Positions 44,946 to 54,067 of a DNA stretch of 64,000 nt are shown one piece after another (position 1 is the first letter of the stretch; each line of letters starts with the position of its first letter). Source of the DNA: Eleusine coracana subsp. coracana. Taxonomy: Eukaryota; Streptophyta; Magnoliopsida; Poales; Poaceae. Location of the stretch: contig CM064427.1 of NCBI GenBank assembly GCA_032690845.1, forward strand, positions 22,665,164 through 22,729,163, in the 5' to 3' direction. A model generated the notes under the pieces. It had not been told where the DNA came from, ran no database searches, and was given only the letters and a program-made list of their open reading frames with translations. Both the position numbers and the translations under genes were made by a program.

Positions 44946-45269
44946 ACACGATGGAGAAAAGTCTCGCTCATCGGACTTTAAAAATTGGTGAGCCCTTATG
45001 AAAGGTAAATTGGTGTTTATCCCATATTTGAATTCCTTTGATTTTTGCACATTTGAATTTTTCAAACTTTTGGATTCTTTCAAATTTGTCTTTGCATTTG
45101 CATATTTGGATTTCAAACATACAAAATTCGGTTTTCGGTTTTCAACTTTGAGAAAATCTTTTTTTGAGCAAAAATCTTGTCAAAACTTTGGACCTAACCC
45201 CTGCAGCTCTAAAAATATAACTGTTAGGAAGTTGTGGGCCAAAGTGGGGGACTAGTGGAACCCTCCCAT
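44946..45269 (+). other. Spacer between gag-protease and ORF2 in B
   Basis: AT-rich, repeated Phe-codon-like ttt runs; no motif recognised before the palindrome at 45270. Confidence 0.5.
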
Positions 45270-45371
45270 GGTCGGCCGAAGGGGTGTGGGCCCCCTAACC
45301 TTGGCCTTTTACCAATGGCTAGATGGCTCCCCACTATCCGTTTTCGATCGTTTGGGATTTTTTCTATAAAT
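45270..45371 (+). promoter_or_regulatory. Candidate internal promoter of ORF2 in B
   Basis: One palindrome-like GGTCGGCCGA (45270-45279), an 85-bp gap and TATAAAT at 45365-45371. The gap is 84 bp in C and about 87 bp in A. Only one palindrome of the pair remains. Confidence 0.65.
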
Positions 45372-45551
45372 TCAGTGCTCGGGGGAGAGTGTTTTGCCAT
45401 TCCAAGTTCACTTCTCATTTCACTCCCTCCTTCACTCATGGGCTCTTGAGCTCTCACATTGCTTCTCCAAAGTTGTGGTTCCAAAAACCACCTAAAATAT
45501 TTCCCTTTTCAGTTGCCTTTGTTTTTTTTTTGGATTGTTCAAGTCCTTTGT

Positions 45552-45644
45552 AAGGTTTGGCAAGATCAACATGGCTGACAGATCTTATTTGCTAACCTAT
45601 AACCTATGTTCGAGTTGTTCTTGTGTTTTTCTTAAGTGGTGCAG
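45552..45644 (+). other. Candidate short intron before ORF2 of B
   Basis: A GTAAGG donor-like site at about 45551, a gctaacctataacc branch-point-like phrase at about 45590, and a pyrimidine-rich stretch ending GTGGTGCAG directly before the ATG at 45645. The acceptor and branch region resemble those of A and C; the donor was seen clearly only here. Confidence 0.45.
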
Positions 45645-46231
45645 ATGAAGATGGCTAAGGCATTGATGCAGTGGGTGACGCGTTCGAGTTCATGCCATTC
45701 ACACGGTCGCTCGACCACACACTTCTCCATCGAGGATGAACCAATGAGGTACACGCCAGTTGAGGACGATGTGGAGGAGGATGAGCCACATGTTCTTCTC
45801 GCTGACCCGACCTCGAGTTGCTGGATGAACGAGAGAGACGAGTCTACCACCACCTACGCAACCGCAGTTTTGTCCACACTAGAACATATGACGATGACCT
45901 ACTCTCCACTATAGGTATCGACTCTGAGTTCCTTTCCATTTGGAAAGCATTAGGTTGGATCGAATTTGCACACATCACAGAGGGAGGTTCACGCCTCCTC
46001 ACTATCCAGTTTTTGTGCACCTTGTGAAACGTTAACGACGGGGTACTTTTCTGCTTGTTCGGGAACGAATACCGTCTCACCTGGAAAGACCTTAGCATCA
46101 TTCTTAAGTTTAAAAGTTATTGCAACACTAACTTAGAGGGTGCAACCATGGGTTTTGAAAAGGGTTTTTTTTGGCAAAGTATGTCGAGAGAGTTTTCTTG
46201 TGAACGTCTTAGGACGACTGACATTCACAAC
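45645..46231 (+). pseudogene. ORF2 of B, 5' part
   Basis: Starts MKMAKALMQWVTR, then acidic EDDVEEDEPHV. A frame change near 45820 leads to RTYDDDLLSTIGIDSEFLSIW, LGWIEFAHI, GGSRLLTIQFLCTL, a TGA at 46025 (an Arg codon in C), LFGNEYRLTWKDLSIIL, and ends at TTDIHN where C is inserted. The rest lies at 55604. Same block order as the ORF2 of C; unknown function. Confidence 0.85.
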
Positions 46232-47780
46232 TGTTGACTTTTGCTAAGCCATATTAATAAATCATTCCCGGCACGGGGCCAGAAACGGTTCACTAATATG
46301 TCCCAGAGTCAAGTAGGTAAAATCCGCAAGCGCACGGAGAATACCGCTGTAGCATTTCACCCGGAAGTATTCATGGTATCGTATTTGTTTATCCCAAAGG
46401 AAGGTTATGATCAAGAAGCGTTACTAACATATAAGATCATGTTAACAATTAGCAAGGATATCTAACCAAGACAGGCGGGTACATGATAATAACCGGGTAG
46501 TGTGACACACACAGAAGATTCCTACTAAATAAATAAAGTCTAGTGGAGAAAAGACTAGGCTAAGCTACTCCTACTATACATTCCTATACAGTTGCATAGC
46601 CTAAGTAGAATACATACAGACCCACACTCAGGTTCAGCAGTCAATAGTATAGCACTTCAGGCACGGACTTACCCCTGCATCCACAGGCGACTTCCGCCAG
46701 GAGCCTACGCACTAGCCTAGCGGGGAGGATTTCAAAGGACGGACAGGGCTGTCACCACCTGCCGCCTACCTCAACGAACCAGTAGACTAACGAATAATTG
46801 ATGCAAATCAGTCACCCAAGTACCATACTTGCATGACCAAAGAGCACTCTGCCCCTCCGCGATTACTATTAACGAGGCAGAGCTACCGTACGAATACGAT
46901 CACCAAACCCATGCTATACTTTATCAGCTAAAACTAAGCATAGAGACTATAACATATAAACTAGACTATAGTGACGGTATATAACTAGCATGACAATAGT
47001 AGTATAATAAATATAAACTACTATCACACAAGTAGACTATACTATCACATATATGGATCACAATATCAAACAAGAAACTCATGACCCAAGCACAACTATA
47101 TAGAAAATATATATATATTGATAAGAGCAAAGTCTTACAAAAGGGAAAAGATACAAGAGCCATACCAATTCCAAGTGAAGACTTGGGACTAGAGAGCTCT
47201 AGACTCAGCCTAACTCCACTAAAACTCCAAGAACTACTACTAGCAAGAGAGAAATGCTTCTTGTGGTGTGTGTTGAGTGTGAAGGCACACCCTCCTATTT
47301 ATAGCCTCAATAGGTCGGCAAGGGAGAGTAACCGCCACGGAAGGCATCTCAAACCGTCATCAGGAGTCGCGGAGGAGCCAACACGTGGAAGCCCAGGCGG
47401 AGAGGGCGCCCGGCCGGGTCGGCCGACCTGACCAGGTCGGCCGACCTGGGGGTGGCCCCTCCTGGCCTGTGCTTTCTCCGGGTGGCTGTCCTGTGGGCCC
47501 TGACATCGGTTTGCGCAGTATTACAGGGAGTTACGTCGGTTAAGTGCTGAAAATGGGCCCTTCAATCCGTGTGACGTCCATGTGGCACTCTCTAATTGGT
47601 CGAAAGTGTGTTTTGTTGCCTTTTGAGGTGTTTCCTTCACATTTCCTCCTGCATGCACAAAGTTCTCCAAGTACAAGTGGAACTATATTATTGTGCTAAA
47701 GCATGCGTGTATGAAATGCCAAATTCTCCTTTATTTGAGTATAGTTGACGGTTAAAAATGGTACTTAACAGCCGTCAACA
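46232..47780 (-). repeat. C 3' LTR
   Basis: 1549 bp, tgttgac...gtcaaca. Contains both palindromes of the pair. Nearly identical to 54068-55598. Confidence 0.96.
47296..47446 (-). promoter_or_regulatory. LTR promoter of C (3' LTR copy)
   Basis: On the minus strand: palindromes GGTCGGCCGACC at 47446-47435 and 47428-47417 (starts 18 bp apart), then GGCGGTTACTC at about 47336, then TATAAATA at 47303-47296. Gap from the pair to the TATA box is 113 bp. The 5' LTR keeps only one palindrome (55264-55253), with TATA at 55139-55132. Confidence 0.8.
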
Positions 47781-47795
47781 AACTGCCCCAAGCTT
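47781..47795 (-). promoter_or_regulatory. Polypurine tract region of C
   Basis: On the minus strand AAGCTTGGGGCAGTT, directly before the 3' LTR; G-rich but with a pyrimidine in the run. The same position and AAGCTTGGGG core are usual in Athila-type elements. Confidence 0.7.
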
Positions 47796-49186
47796 ACCCT
47801 TTGCTCGTCCTGAAGCAAAGATAAACTTAAGTTGTTGATCAGGAGTTGCTACAATGTCCTACTCCTCAATAATACTATGCGCACAACAAAGTACTCTTCC
47901 TAGAATTAAATATGTTGGCACATAACTTACCCATTTACCTCGATCCATGGGGCTTTTACACCTCATTGTCTTGGGCGGTTGAGAGATAGAACAATTGCAG
48001 GGCACCAATCACTTGCTCTAGATTCCGCTATGTTATTCCGGAGGTTTTCAAAAGATTTTGAAAATAAAAACCAAGTTCCTCAAATGATTCTCTCGGATCA
48101 CTCAATATGTGTATGATTCCTCACCAAGGCAAAGTGTTGCCTATAATCACCTACTTCTAAATAAGGCTTTATGTGGAGCTCAAGGTAGGGATATATGAGG
48201 CACTCATGTTCACATAATATTGCTATGTCAAAAGACCGGATCCAAGAAAAACATCAATTCAAACAATCTTGATCAAGATGTGCAAGTGTGTGGGAGAATG
48301 GAGGAATGGTGGATGGGAAGAAATAACTCCTTTTTGAATTTTCCTTCTCTCTTTTGGAGTTTCTAGGCTATGGCTATCTTTTGCTTGCTCTCTTTTTTGA
48401 GCATTTTTTTTCTTTTGTTTTTGCATAGCCATAGTCCTAGTTTGCAATGAATACTTTGAGAGAGGAATTTTGCAATGGATATATGGAGTGTTTCTTTGGA
48501 TGGATGGATGGATAGTGGCTTTCTTCCGGTGTAGAAGAATAGCTCACGGTGGATATGGTGGATATGGTGGATGCTATCTTCTTGATTTAGAAGGATAGCT
48601 CATGGCGGTGGATGTGTGTATATGATCTTGATCAAGAAAGCATGAAAAGAGTTCTACTAGGGTCACAACAATTTTGACTAAGCTCAATGTGAAACAAGCA
48701 GCATATGTGTAAAGGTTTTCAAATGTAAACACTACATATGGCTGTGGTGGGAATTTCATCATTGAGGAACTTATCAATTTGTCATTTTGAAAAATAAAAC
48801 TCCGGAATTCAAGCTTTACGTTGAGCAAGATCATAGCAGCCCTATCTATCATATCATACCTCTCAACAACTTAGAACTAGAGAATGCATATGCTACCCAC
48901 AAGATTCAAGTTCAAGGCAAGATTTACCAACAAATCTAACTCTTGAGAGAGTACTAAGTTGTAAACTAGCATTAGAGAGGAATAAAGGACAGAGCAACTA
49001 TTCATCATCTCAACATAGGAAAATTATACACATTCATACCGCGCATGAAAAGGGGAAATATTTTTGTTCTTTTTATGTTTTGCAAATTTTTATGGTTTTT
49101 AGATTTAGCAAATGCAAGAAATAAAGGGAAGGGGAAAGATACAAGTTACCGTGAGAAGGGAGGTCCTCCCCCAAGCTTGTTCTTGC
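47796..49186 (-). other. 3' non-coding region of C
   Basis: About 1.4 kb without coding motifs. Small repeats: a ggat microsatellite-like run at about 48498-48513 and a ggtggatat repeat at about 48548-48570. Nothing else recognised. This region is the one missing in A. Confidence 0.7.
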
Positions 49187-50677
49187 TCATATCTGCTGGT
49201 TCGGGTCGTAGCCTTGGGAGCGGAAGAAGGCATCCCAATTGCTCTGATTCTGAGCCATCATCGCGTTCAGCTGGCGGAATTGGATGTCGCTGAAATTCTG
49301 CCATTGCTGGGTGTCGGCGACATGTTGCGTGAGAGTTTGTTGCATGCTCTCGGTGCGCAAATCAATGTCATTCACCCTCCTTGTCAACTCGGCCATCCCA
49401 TAGTTGAGTTCACGGAACCCACGGGATGAGAATGACCGAGTGGCAAAGGATGGCGGTCCGCTTGAACTTGATGATGTCTGCATGGGGTAATCGTACTGAG
49501 ATTCCCATGCTCCGGCCTGCCATGTTGATGCACCCGCCTCGTCTTGTGGCGGAGGCTGCTCCCATACCGGATCTCCGGTCGGAGTGTGAAACTCCGGTGT
49601 AGGCTCCATATGCCTACGGGAACGTGTCGGTCGCCCTGAAACACTATGCCTGCGAACTTCTCCCACTGGCTCAAGTGGGAGGGTTAGTGCCCGACAGTGA
49701 TACAAACGAAGACCCGGGTTAGGTAACGGGAATTCATTTGTATACCCGGGAAAGTGATAGATCAAGGTATTATTTGGACCATGTTTCAAAGTATGTCCTT
49801 GCACAAAATAGTCCTCGCCTAGAAATTCTCTATCTACCATCAAATATTCAACATGAACATTCTCAAGCAGACCACACTTCTGCGCAATGCGAGTAACTAA
49901 AGAGGTGCACTCAATTGGTCCTGTCAACTTTATATTGTCTAACCATTGATCAATCATGCATTCCGCGGGTGACACCCTAATTTTCTTAACCATGGCATAA
50001 AGTATTTTCAATTCATCTTGCCGGACAACCCTAATGTCACCTCGAGGAAACAAGGTCATAGCCAACCACACATGCATAAATCTAAGTGTAGGATTATGGA
50101 TGGCACTTGTTCTAGGCTTGGGACCCCACTCGTTTCCGGAAATCTTTTTCCAAAAACTTTCTTTATGGAACCCCTTTAGCGCTTTATCTAAGTCTAGCCT
50201 ACATTTAGGATTTAGACCTAGCATAGCATGAAGATCACCCCATGTGACCAAACGCTTTTGCCCAAACAAGAGAAAAGAAATGCCTTCATCATACTTTCTA
50301 AGGGTGCATAAAAACTGCATAGTAAGCAAACAAGAACCCGGCTCATCTACTTCTACGAAATTTAGCCAACCCATAGTGCAAAAAATAGAGGCAAATTCTT
50401 CTCTCATACCTATTTTCTCGAGGAAGTCCGGATCAAAGCGTCGGGTGTGGGCGAATGGCCGTTCTCTCATGAGCGCGATGGCTTGGCCCTCGCGGTCGTC
50501 CTTGATGTCGAGATGCTTCTCGGTGATGAGCAAGGCCGGCCTTTCCTCCGGAATTTCAGCTTCGGGGTCACCATGCCCCGGACTTGGTGTGAGCTCGACG
50601 GAGGATGCTTGACTCGTGCTTGTACGAGTGCTTTTTCTCCGCTTGATTCCGGCGACTTGCTTCATTCGGTTGAACAT
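49187..50677 (-). CDS. ORF2 of C, intact, Athila ORF-like protein of unknown function
   Basis: 496 codons from ATG 50677 (MFNRMKQVAGIKRRK); an upstream in-frame ATG at 50728 adds 17 hydrophobic residues but lies before the putative splice acceptor, so I prefer 50677. Layout: basic N-terminus; acidic/Pro stretch; folded core of about 280 residues with RRFDPDFLEKIGMREEF, MGWLNFVEV, SCLLTMQFLCTLRKYD, LLFGQKRLVTWGDLHAMLGL, NPTLRFMHVWLAMTLFPRGD, KIRVSPAECMIDQWLD and ECTSLVTRIAQKCGLL; Ser/Pro-rich linker; C-terminal helical part with RVNDIDLRTESMQQTL. No membrane segment, zinc finger or nuclease motif seen. Conserved in D, A and B as the only ORF besides gag-protease. Resembles Athila-group ORFs; role unknown. 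Confidence 0.85.
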   Translation of the reverse strand: MFNRMKQVAGIKRRKSTRTSTSQASSVELTPSPGHGDPEAEIPEERPALLITEKHLDIKDDREGQAIALMRERPFAHTRRFDPDFLEKIGMREEFASIFCTMGWLNFVEVDEPGSCLLTMQFLCTLRKYDEGISFLLFGQKRLVTWGDLHAMLGLNPKCRLDLDKALKGFHKESFWKKISGNEWGPKPRTSAIHNPTLRFMHVWLAMTLFPRGDIRVVRQDELKILYAMVKKIRVSPAECMIDQWLDNIKLTGPIECTSLVTRIAQKCGLLENVHVEYLMVDREFLGEDYFVQGHTLKHGPNNTLIYHFPGYTNEFPLPNPGLRLYHCRALTLPLEPVGEVRRHSVSGRPTRSRRHMEPTPEFHTPTGDPVWEQPPPQDEAGASTWQAGAWESQYDYPMQTSSSSSGPPSFATRSFSSRGFRELNYGMAELTRRVNDIDLRTESMQQTLTQHVADTQQWQNFSDIQFRQLNAMMAQNQSNWDAFFRSQGYDPNQQI

Positions 50678-50695
50678 GGCTGCACACAAGAACAA
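50678..50695 (-). other. Splice-acceptor-like site at ORF2 of C
   Basis: Minus strand: a pyrimidine-rich run ending GTGTGCAG, with AG two bases before the ATG. An actaacgctcacc branch-point-like phrase lies about 45-50 bases further upstream. Confidence 0.55.
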
Positions 50696-50954
50696 ACACA
50701 AGACAAGAACAAAAACAAGATCGAACAAGTGTTCGGGTGAGCGTTAGTGAAAACGACAAACCCGAGCTTCTCCGAAATTGGTTTTCTTCTCACAACAACT
50801 TGCAAATGCACTAAAACAGAGGGGAAATATTTTTTTTTGGGTTTTTTGGGGCTGTAGTAAAGTTGAAGAACACGAAATTTTGGGAGAGCAACAAGTGAGC
50901 AAAGGAGGGGAGTGAAAGATGAGCTTGGAATGGTGAAGCTCCTCCTCCTGGGCG

Positions 50955-51075
50955 GTTTTTATAGCAAGATGGCCGTTAGAAAGGGACAGAGCAACGGCCA
51001 TATAGCCGTTGGGGGAAAGGATCACAGGAAAAGGTGGGGCCAGGGGGTCGGCCGACCCCACCAGGTCGGCCGACC
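50955..51075 (-). promoter_or_regulatory. Candidate internal promoter of ORF2 in C
   Basis: Minus strand: GGTCGGCCGACC at 51075-51064 and 51057-51046 (18 bp apart, same motif and spacing as in the LTR), then TATAAAAA at 50962-50955, gap 83 bp. The sequence just upstream of the pair (gccaggaggcccac...) also resembles that in the LTR, so the block looks like a copy of the LTR promoter. The ATG is about 280 bp downstream. Confidence 0.7.
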
Positions 51076-51419
51076 TGGCAGGTGGGCCTCCTGGCAGCCC
51101 CCTTTTTCCTATGTGTTCCCCAACGGCTAGGGGATTTGTCCCCTGCTGCCTTTTTGCTCAAAAGGCTCGACAAAATATCTTTTCAAAATGGAAAGCCCAA
51201 AAACCTATTTTCTAAATTTTCAAAAATGCAAATGAGTTTTGAAAAATTCCAAGGTGGCTGGAAAAATTCAAAAATGCAGAAATGCAGTGGTCGGGAAAAA
51301 TCAAAATGTGGTGGAAAGCAAATATGCAATTAAAAGAGCAAATATGGATAACTAGCGGTTTAACCTCCCGGCGAGGACTCACCTTTTAAAGTCCGACGAG
51401 CGGGACTTTTCTCCGGCGT
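51076..51419 (-). other. Spacer between gag-protease and ORF2 in C
   Basis: A-rich on the plus strand, no coding motif. RT and integrase would be here in an autonomous element. Confidence 0.6.
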
Positions 51420-53921
51420 TCAGCTCGATGAAGCGTTGTCCGGTCCCAGAGATGAAGACACGGATGATGCTTCTTGTTTCACTCGCCACACCTTCTTGGT
51501 CTTTGTTGCGGTCGGTGGCTTCTCGGGCTTCGGAGGCTGCGGTTTTGCAGGCTTCACAGCCTGTTTCTTTGCAGACCTCAGAGGTTGCTGCCTTGTGGAC
51601 TTCGGAGGCTGTTGCTTAATGTGTGACCTTTGCCTCCTTGCCTTCATCAGTTGTTGCTATGCAACCTTTTCCTTCTCAAGGAAGTTCTTCATGAATGTGA
51701 TGAGGCTATCCTTCTTTGGCAGAGTGACCTCCACTTCCTTGATGTTGCTTGGGTTCGGCCCGTACTTGATACGGATCATGTTGCACTGTTCTTTCCGTGG
51801 CCGAAAGTCAAACTTCTCCTCCTTGCCATTGATGTGGAAGCGGATTTCTCCGGCTCCTACATCGATGCGAGCATCCGCAGTGCTGAGAAATGGGCGTCCC
51901 AGGATGAGTGGTGTGCTCTTCCCTACGTCCATGTCAAGCACTACGAAGTCGACGGGGATGAAGCAATCCCGGATTTTCACCGGAATATCTTCAGCGATTC
52001 CCGCCGGATAGCGGACCGTTGAATCGGCCAGCTGCAGCTGCATCGGCGTGGGGGATAGTGTGGTGTAGTTGAGCTTGTCGAAGACATCCTTCGGCATGAC
52101 GCTCACACTTGCCCCAAGATCACATAAGGCATGGTCGAAGTTCTGTGTCCCGATTGAGCAGGTGATCGTGGGACACCCCGGATCTTTCTTCTTCTCAGGA
52201 AGCCGGTTGAGTATAGCAGCGCTACACTCTTCCGTCAGCTTGACAATTTCTGTGGTCGGTAGTGGGCGCTTGTTGCTGATAAGATCCTTGAGGTAGCGAG
52301 CGTACGTGGGTACTTGTATCGCATCCAGCAAGGGCACGTTGATGTGCAGCTTCTGGATCACCTCAATGAAGCATGTGAACTGCTCGTCCACGGTGGGCTT
52401 CCTTCTTCTTTCAGGAAACGGCATGAGGTTCGTGTCATAGAACTCATGTGGGGCCATTTTCCTGGGCGGCAGTTCTTCGTCTTCTGCCGGCTTCTCAGCT
52501 GATGTGTCCTTTCCTGCATGGTTAGGGTATGGCGGATCCCGAGTGGACTTACCTCCTCTCGTGGTAATCGCATTAACATTTTCTAAGGGGGTCTCGGGTT
52601 GCCCCGGGATTTTCCCCGACTCAGCAGTAGGAACAGCAGCAGCTAACTGAGCTAATTGGGTTTCTATCATTTTATTAAAGCTCAGCTGATTCTTGAGAGC
52701 AGAGGAAACACCCTCTATCTTAGTGTGGATGCTCTCAAGAGTCCTATCAGTGGTGGCAAGCTTTTTACTGATGTTATCATTAACCTTAGCTTGACCAAGC
52801 ACAAGATCTTTCAAGGAGGGCTGATTATAACCGGAATTAAAACCGGAGAAGTTGCCAGAGTTACCTCCTTGGTAGTTGGGACGTGGTGGACCCCAACTTT
52901 GACCACCTTGTGGACGGTAGCCGTTGTTGTTGTTGCTGCCCATGAACATTGCGTCCTCACGGGCCTCAGGGCAGTCATTGCCTGAGTGTCCCGTGTTGCC
53001 ACAGACCTCGCAAGTCATACGAGCGTCTAGGGCTTTCACTTCTCCATTGGCTTGGTCGTCCATCTTTTTCATGAGAAGGTCAATCTTGGCGGCGAGCATG
53101 TCAACCTCCTTGACGGAGTGCATGCCTCGCTGGCGAGGTTGGATGCGCTCTTCATTCCAACCTTGGTTGGACACCATCTTCTCGATCAAATCTTTTGCCT
53201 TGCTTACAGTGAGCGAGAAGAAGGCTCCACCAGTAGCAGCGTCGAGGTGGTCGCGGGCCGACGGAGTAAGCCCGTTGTAGATGTTCTGGATGATCAGCCA
53301 ATCATCCATCCCGTGGTGGGGACATGCCAGGATGTACTCCTGGAGCCTCTCCCATGCCTCAGGAATCGACTCCTTCGACTCCTGCTGGAAGCTTGAGATC
53401 CTTCCGCGGAGGGCATTGGTCTTGCCCAGCGGGAAGAACTTTGCAAGGAACGCAGCTGAACACTTCTCCCAAGTGTTCACAGCTTCAGGGTTTGCGTAGA
53501 ACCACTGTCTCGCTCTCCCAAGGAGAGAGAACGGGAACAGTCAAAGGCGAACAGCGTTGGGGGTGACGTCCTTCATTTTGAACGTGTTGCAAATCTCCAG
53601 GAATTGCTGGAGATGAGCACTAGCGTCCTCATTGGCTTTCCCACAGAATGGGCTAGCCTGCACCATGGTGATGAGACCGGTCTTGATCTCGAAGTTCGCA
53701 TCTCCCACATTGCCAGCTGGTCCCGTAGGGATGTTGGCAGCGGAGGGAGCGGAGAACTCGCGGAGGGTCTTGTCGGCCATTTGCTCAGAGCTTGATGGTG
53801 CGGGAATGACAGGTTCGATTAGCCGAGTCTCCTTACGAGGAGGCGTGAGCCTAGCTCGCGTCCTTCTCAGGAGTGACTCAGGATCTTCAGTGAAGTTCAT
53901 CGGCAAGTCGAAACCAGTCAT
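51420..53921 (-). pseudogene. Gag-protease of C (two in-frame stops)
   Basis: ATG 53921 (MTGFDLPMNFTED). One continuous frame of about 834 codons to 51420, broken by a TGA at 53543-53541 (A has an Arg at the same place) and a TAG at about 51654. Both are single C-to-T type changes. Order: capsid (LFPFSLLGRARQWFY, AFLAKFFPLGKTNAL, CPHHGMDDWLIIQN), CCHC knuckle CEVCGNTGHSGNDC (about 53020-52979), Gly/Asn stretch, linker, protease (CDLGASVSVMPKDVF, VDFVVLDMDVG, LILGRPFLSTADARID), and after the second stop a Lys/Pro-rich tail ending KKVWRVKQEASSV. It is close to intact, consistent with a recent insertion; readthrough cannot be excluded. Confidence 0.9.
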
Positions 53922-54041
53922 ACACTACCCTGTTTTCATACAAAATGCAGAAAACAAAGCAAGGTTAGCCTGCCTAGGAGATAGCCTTAATAATTGCAAC
54001 ACTACTATATACATTAGTAATTTTTCTTAAATCATACGCCT

Positions 54042-54059
54042 TCCCCGGCAACGACGCCA
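54042..54059 (-). promoter_or_regulatory. Primer binding site of C (tRNA-Asp type)
   Basis: Plus strand tccccggcaacgacgcca, one base from the tRNA-Asp 3' end; 8 bases from the LTR. Confidence 0.9.
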
Positions 54060-54067
54060 GAAATGCT

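Noticed and set aside
49187..50677. ORF2 as an envelope protein
   Set aside because: No signal peptide, transmembrane segment or glycoprotein pattern was visible; the hydrophobic start from 50728 lies before the likely acceptor and is absent in A, B and D.
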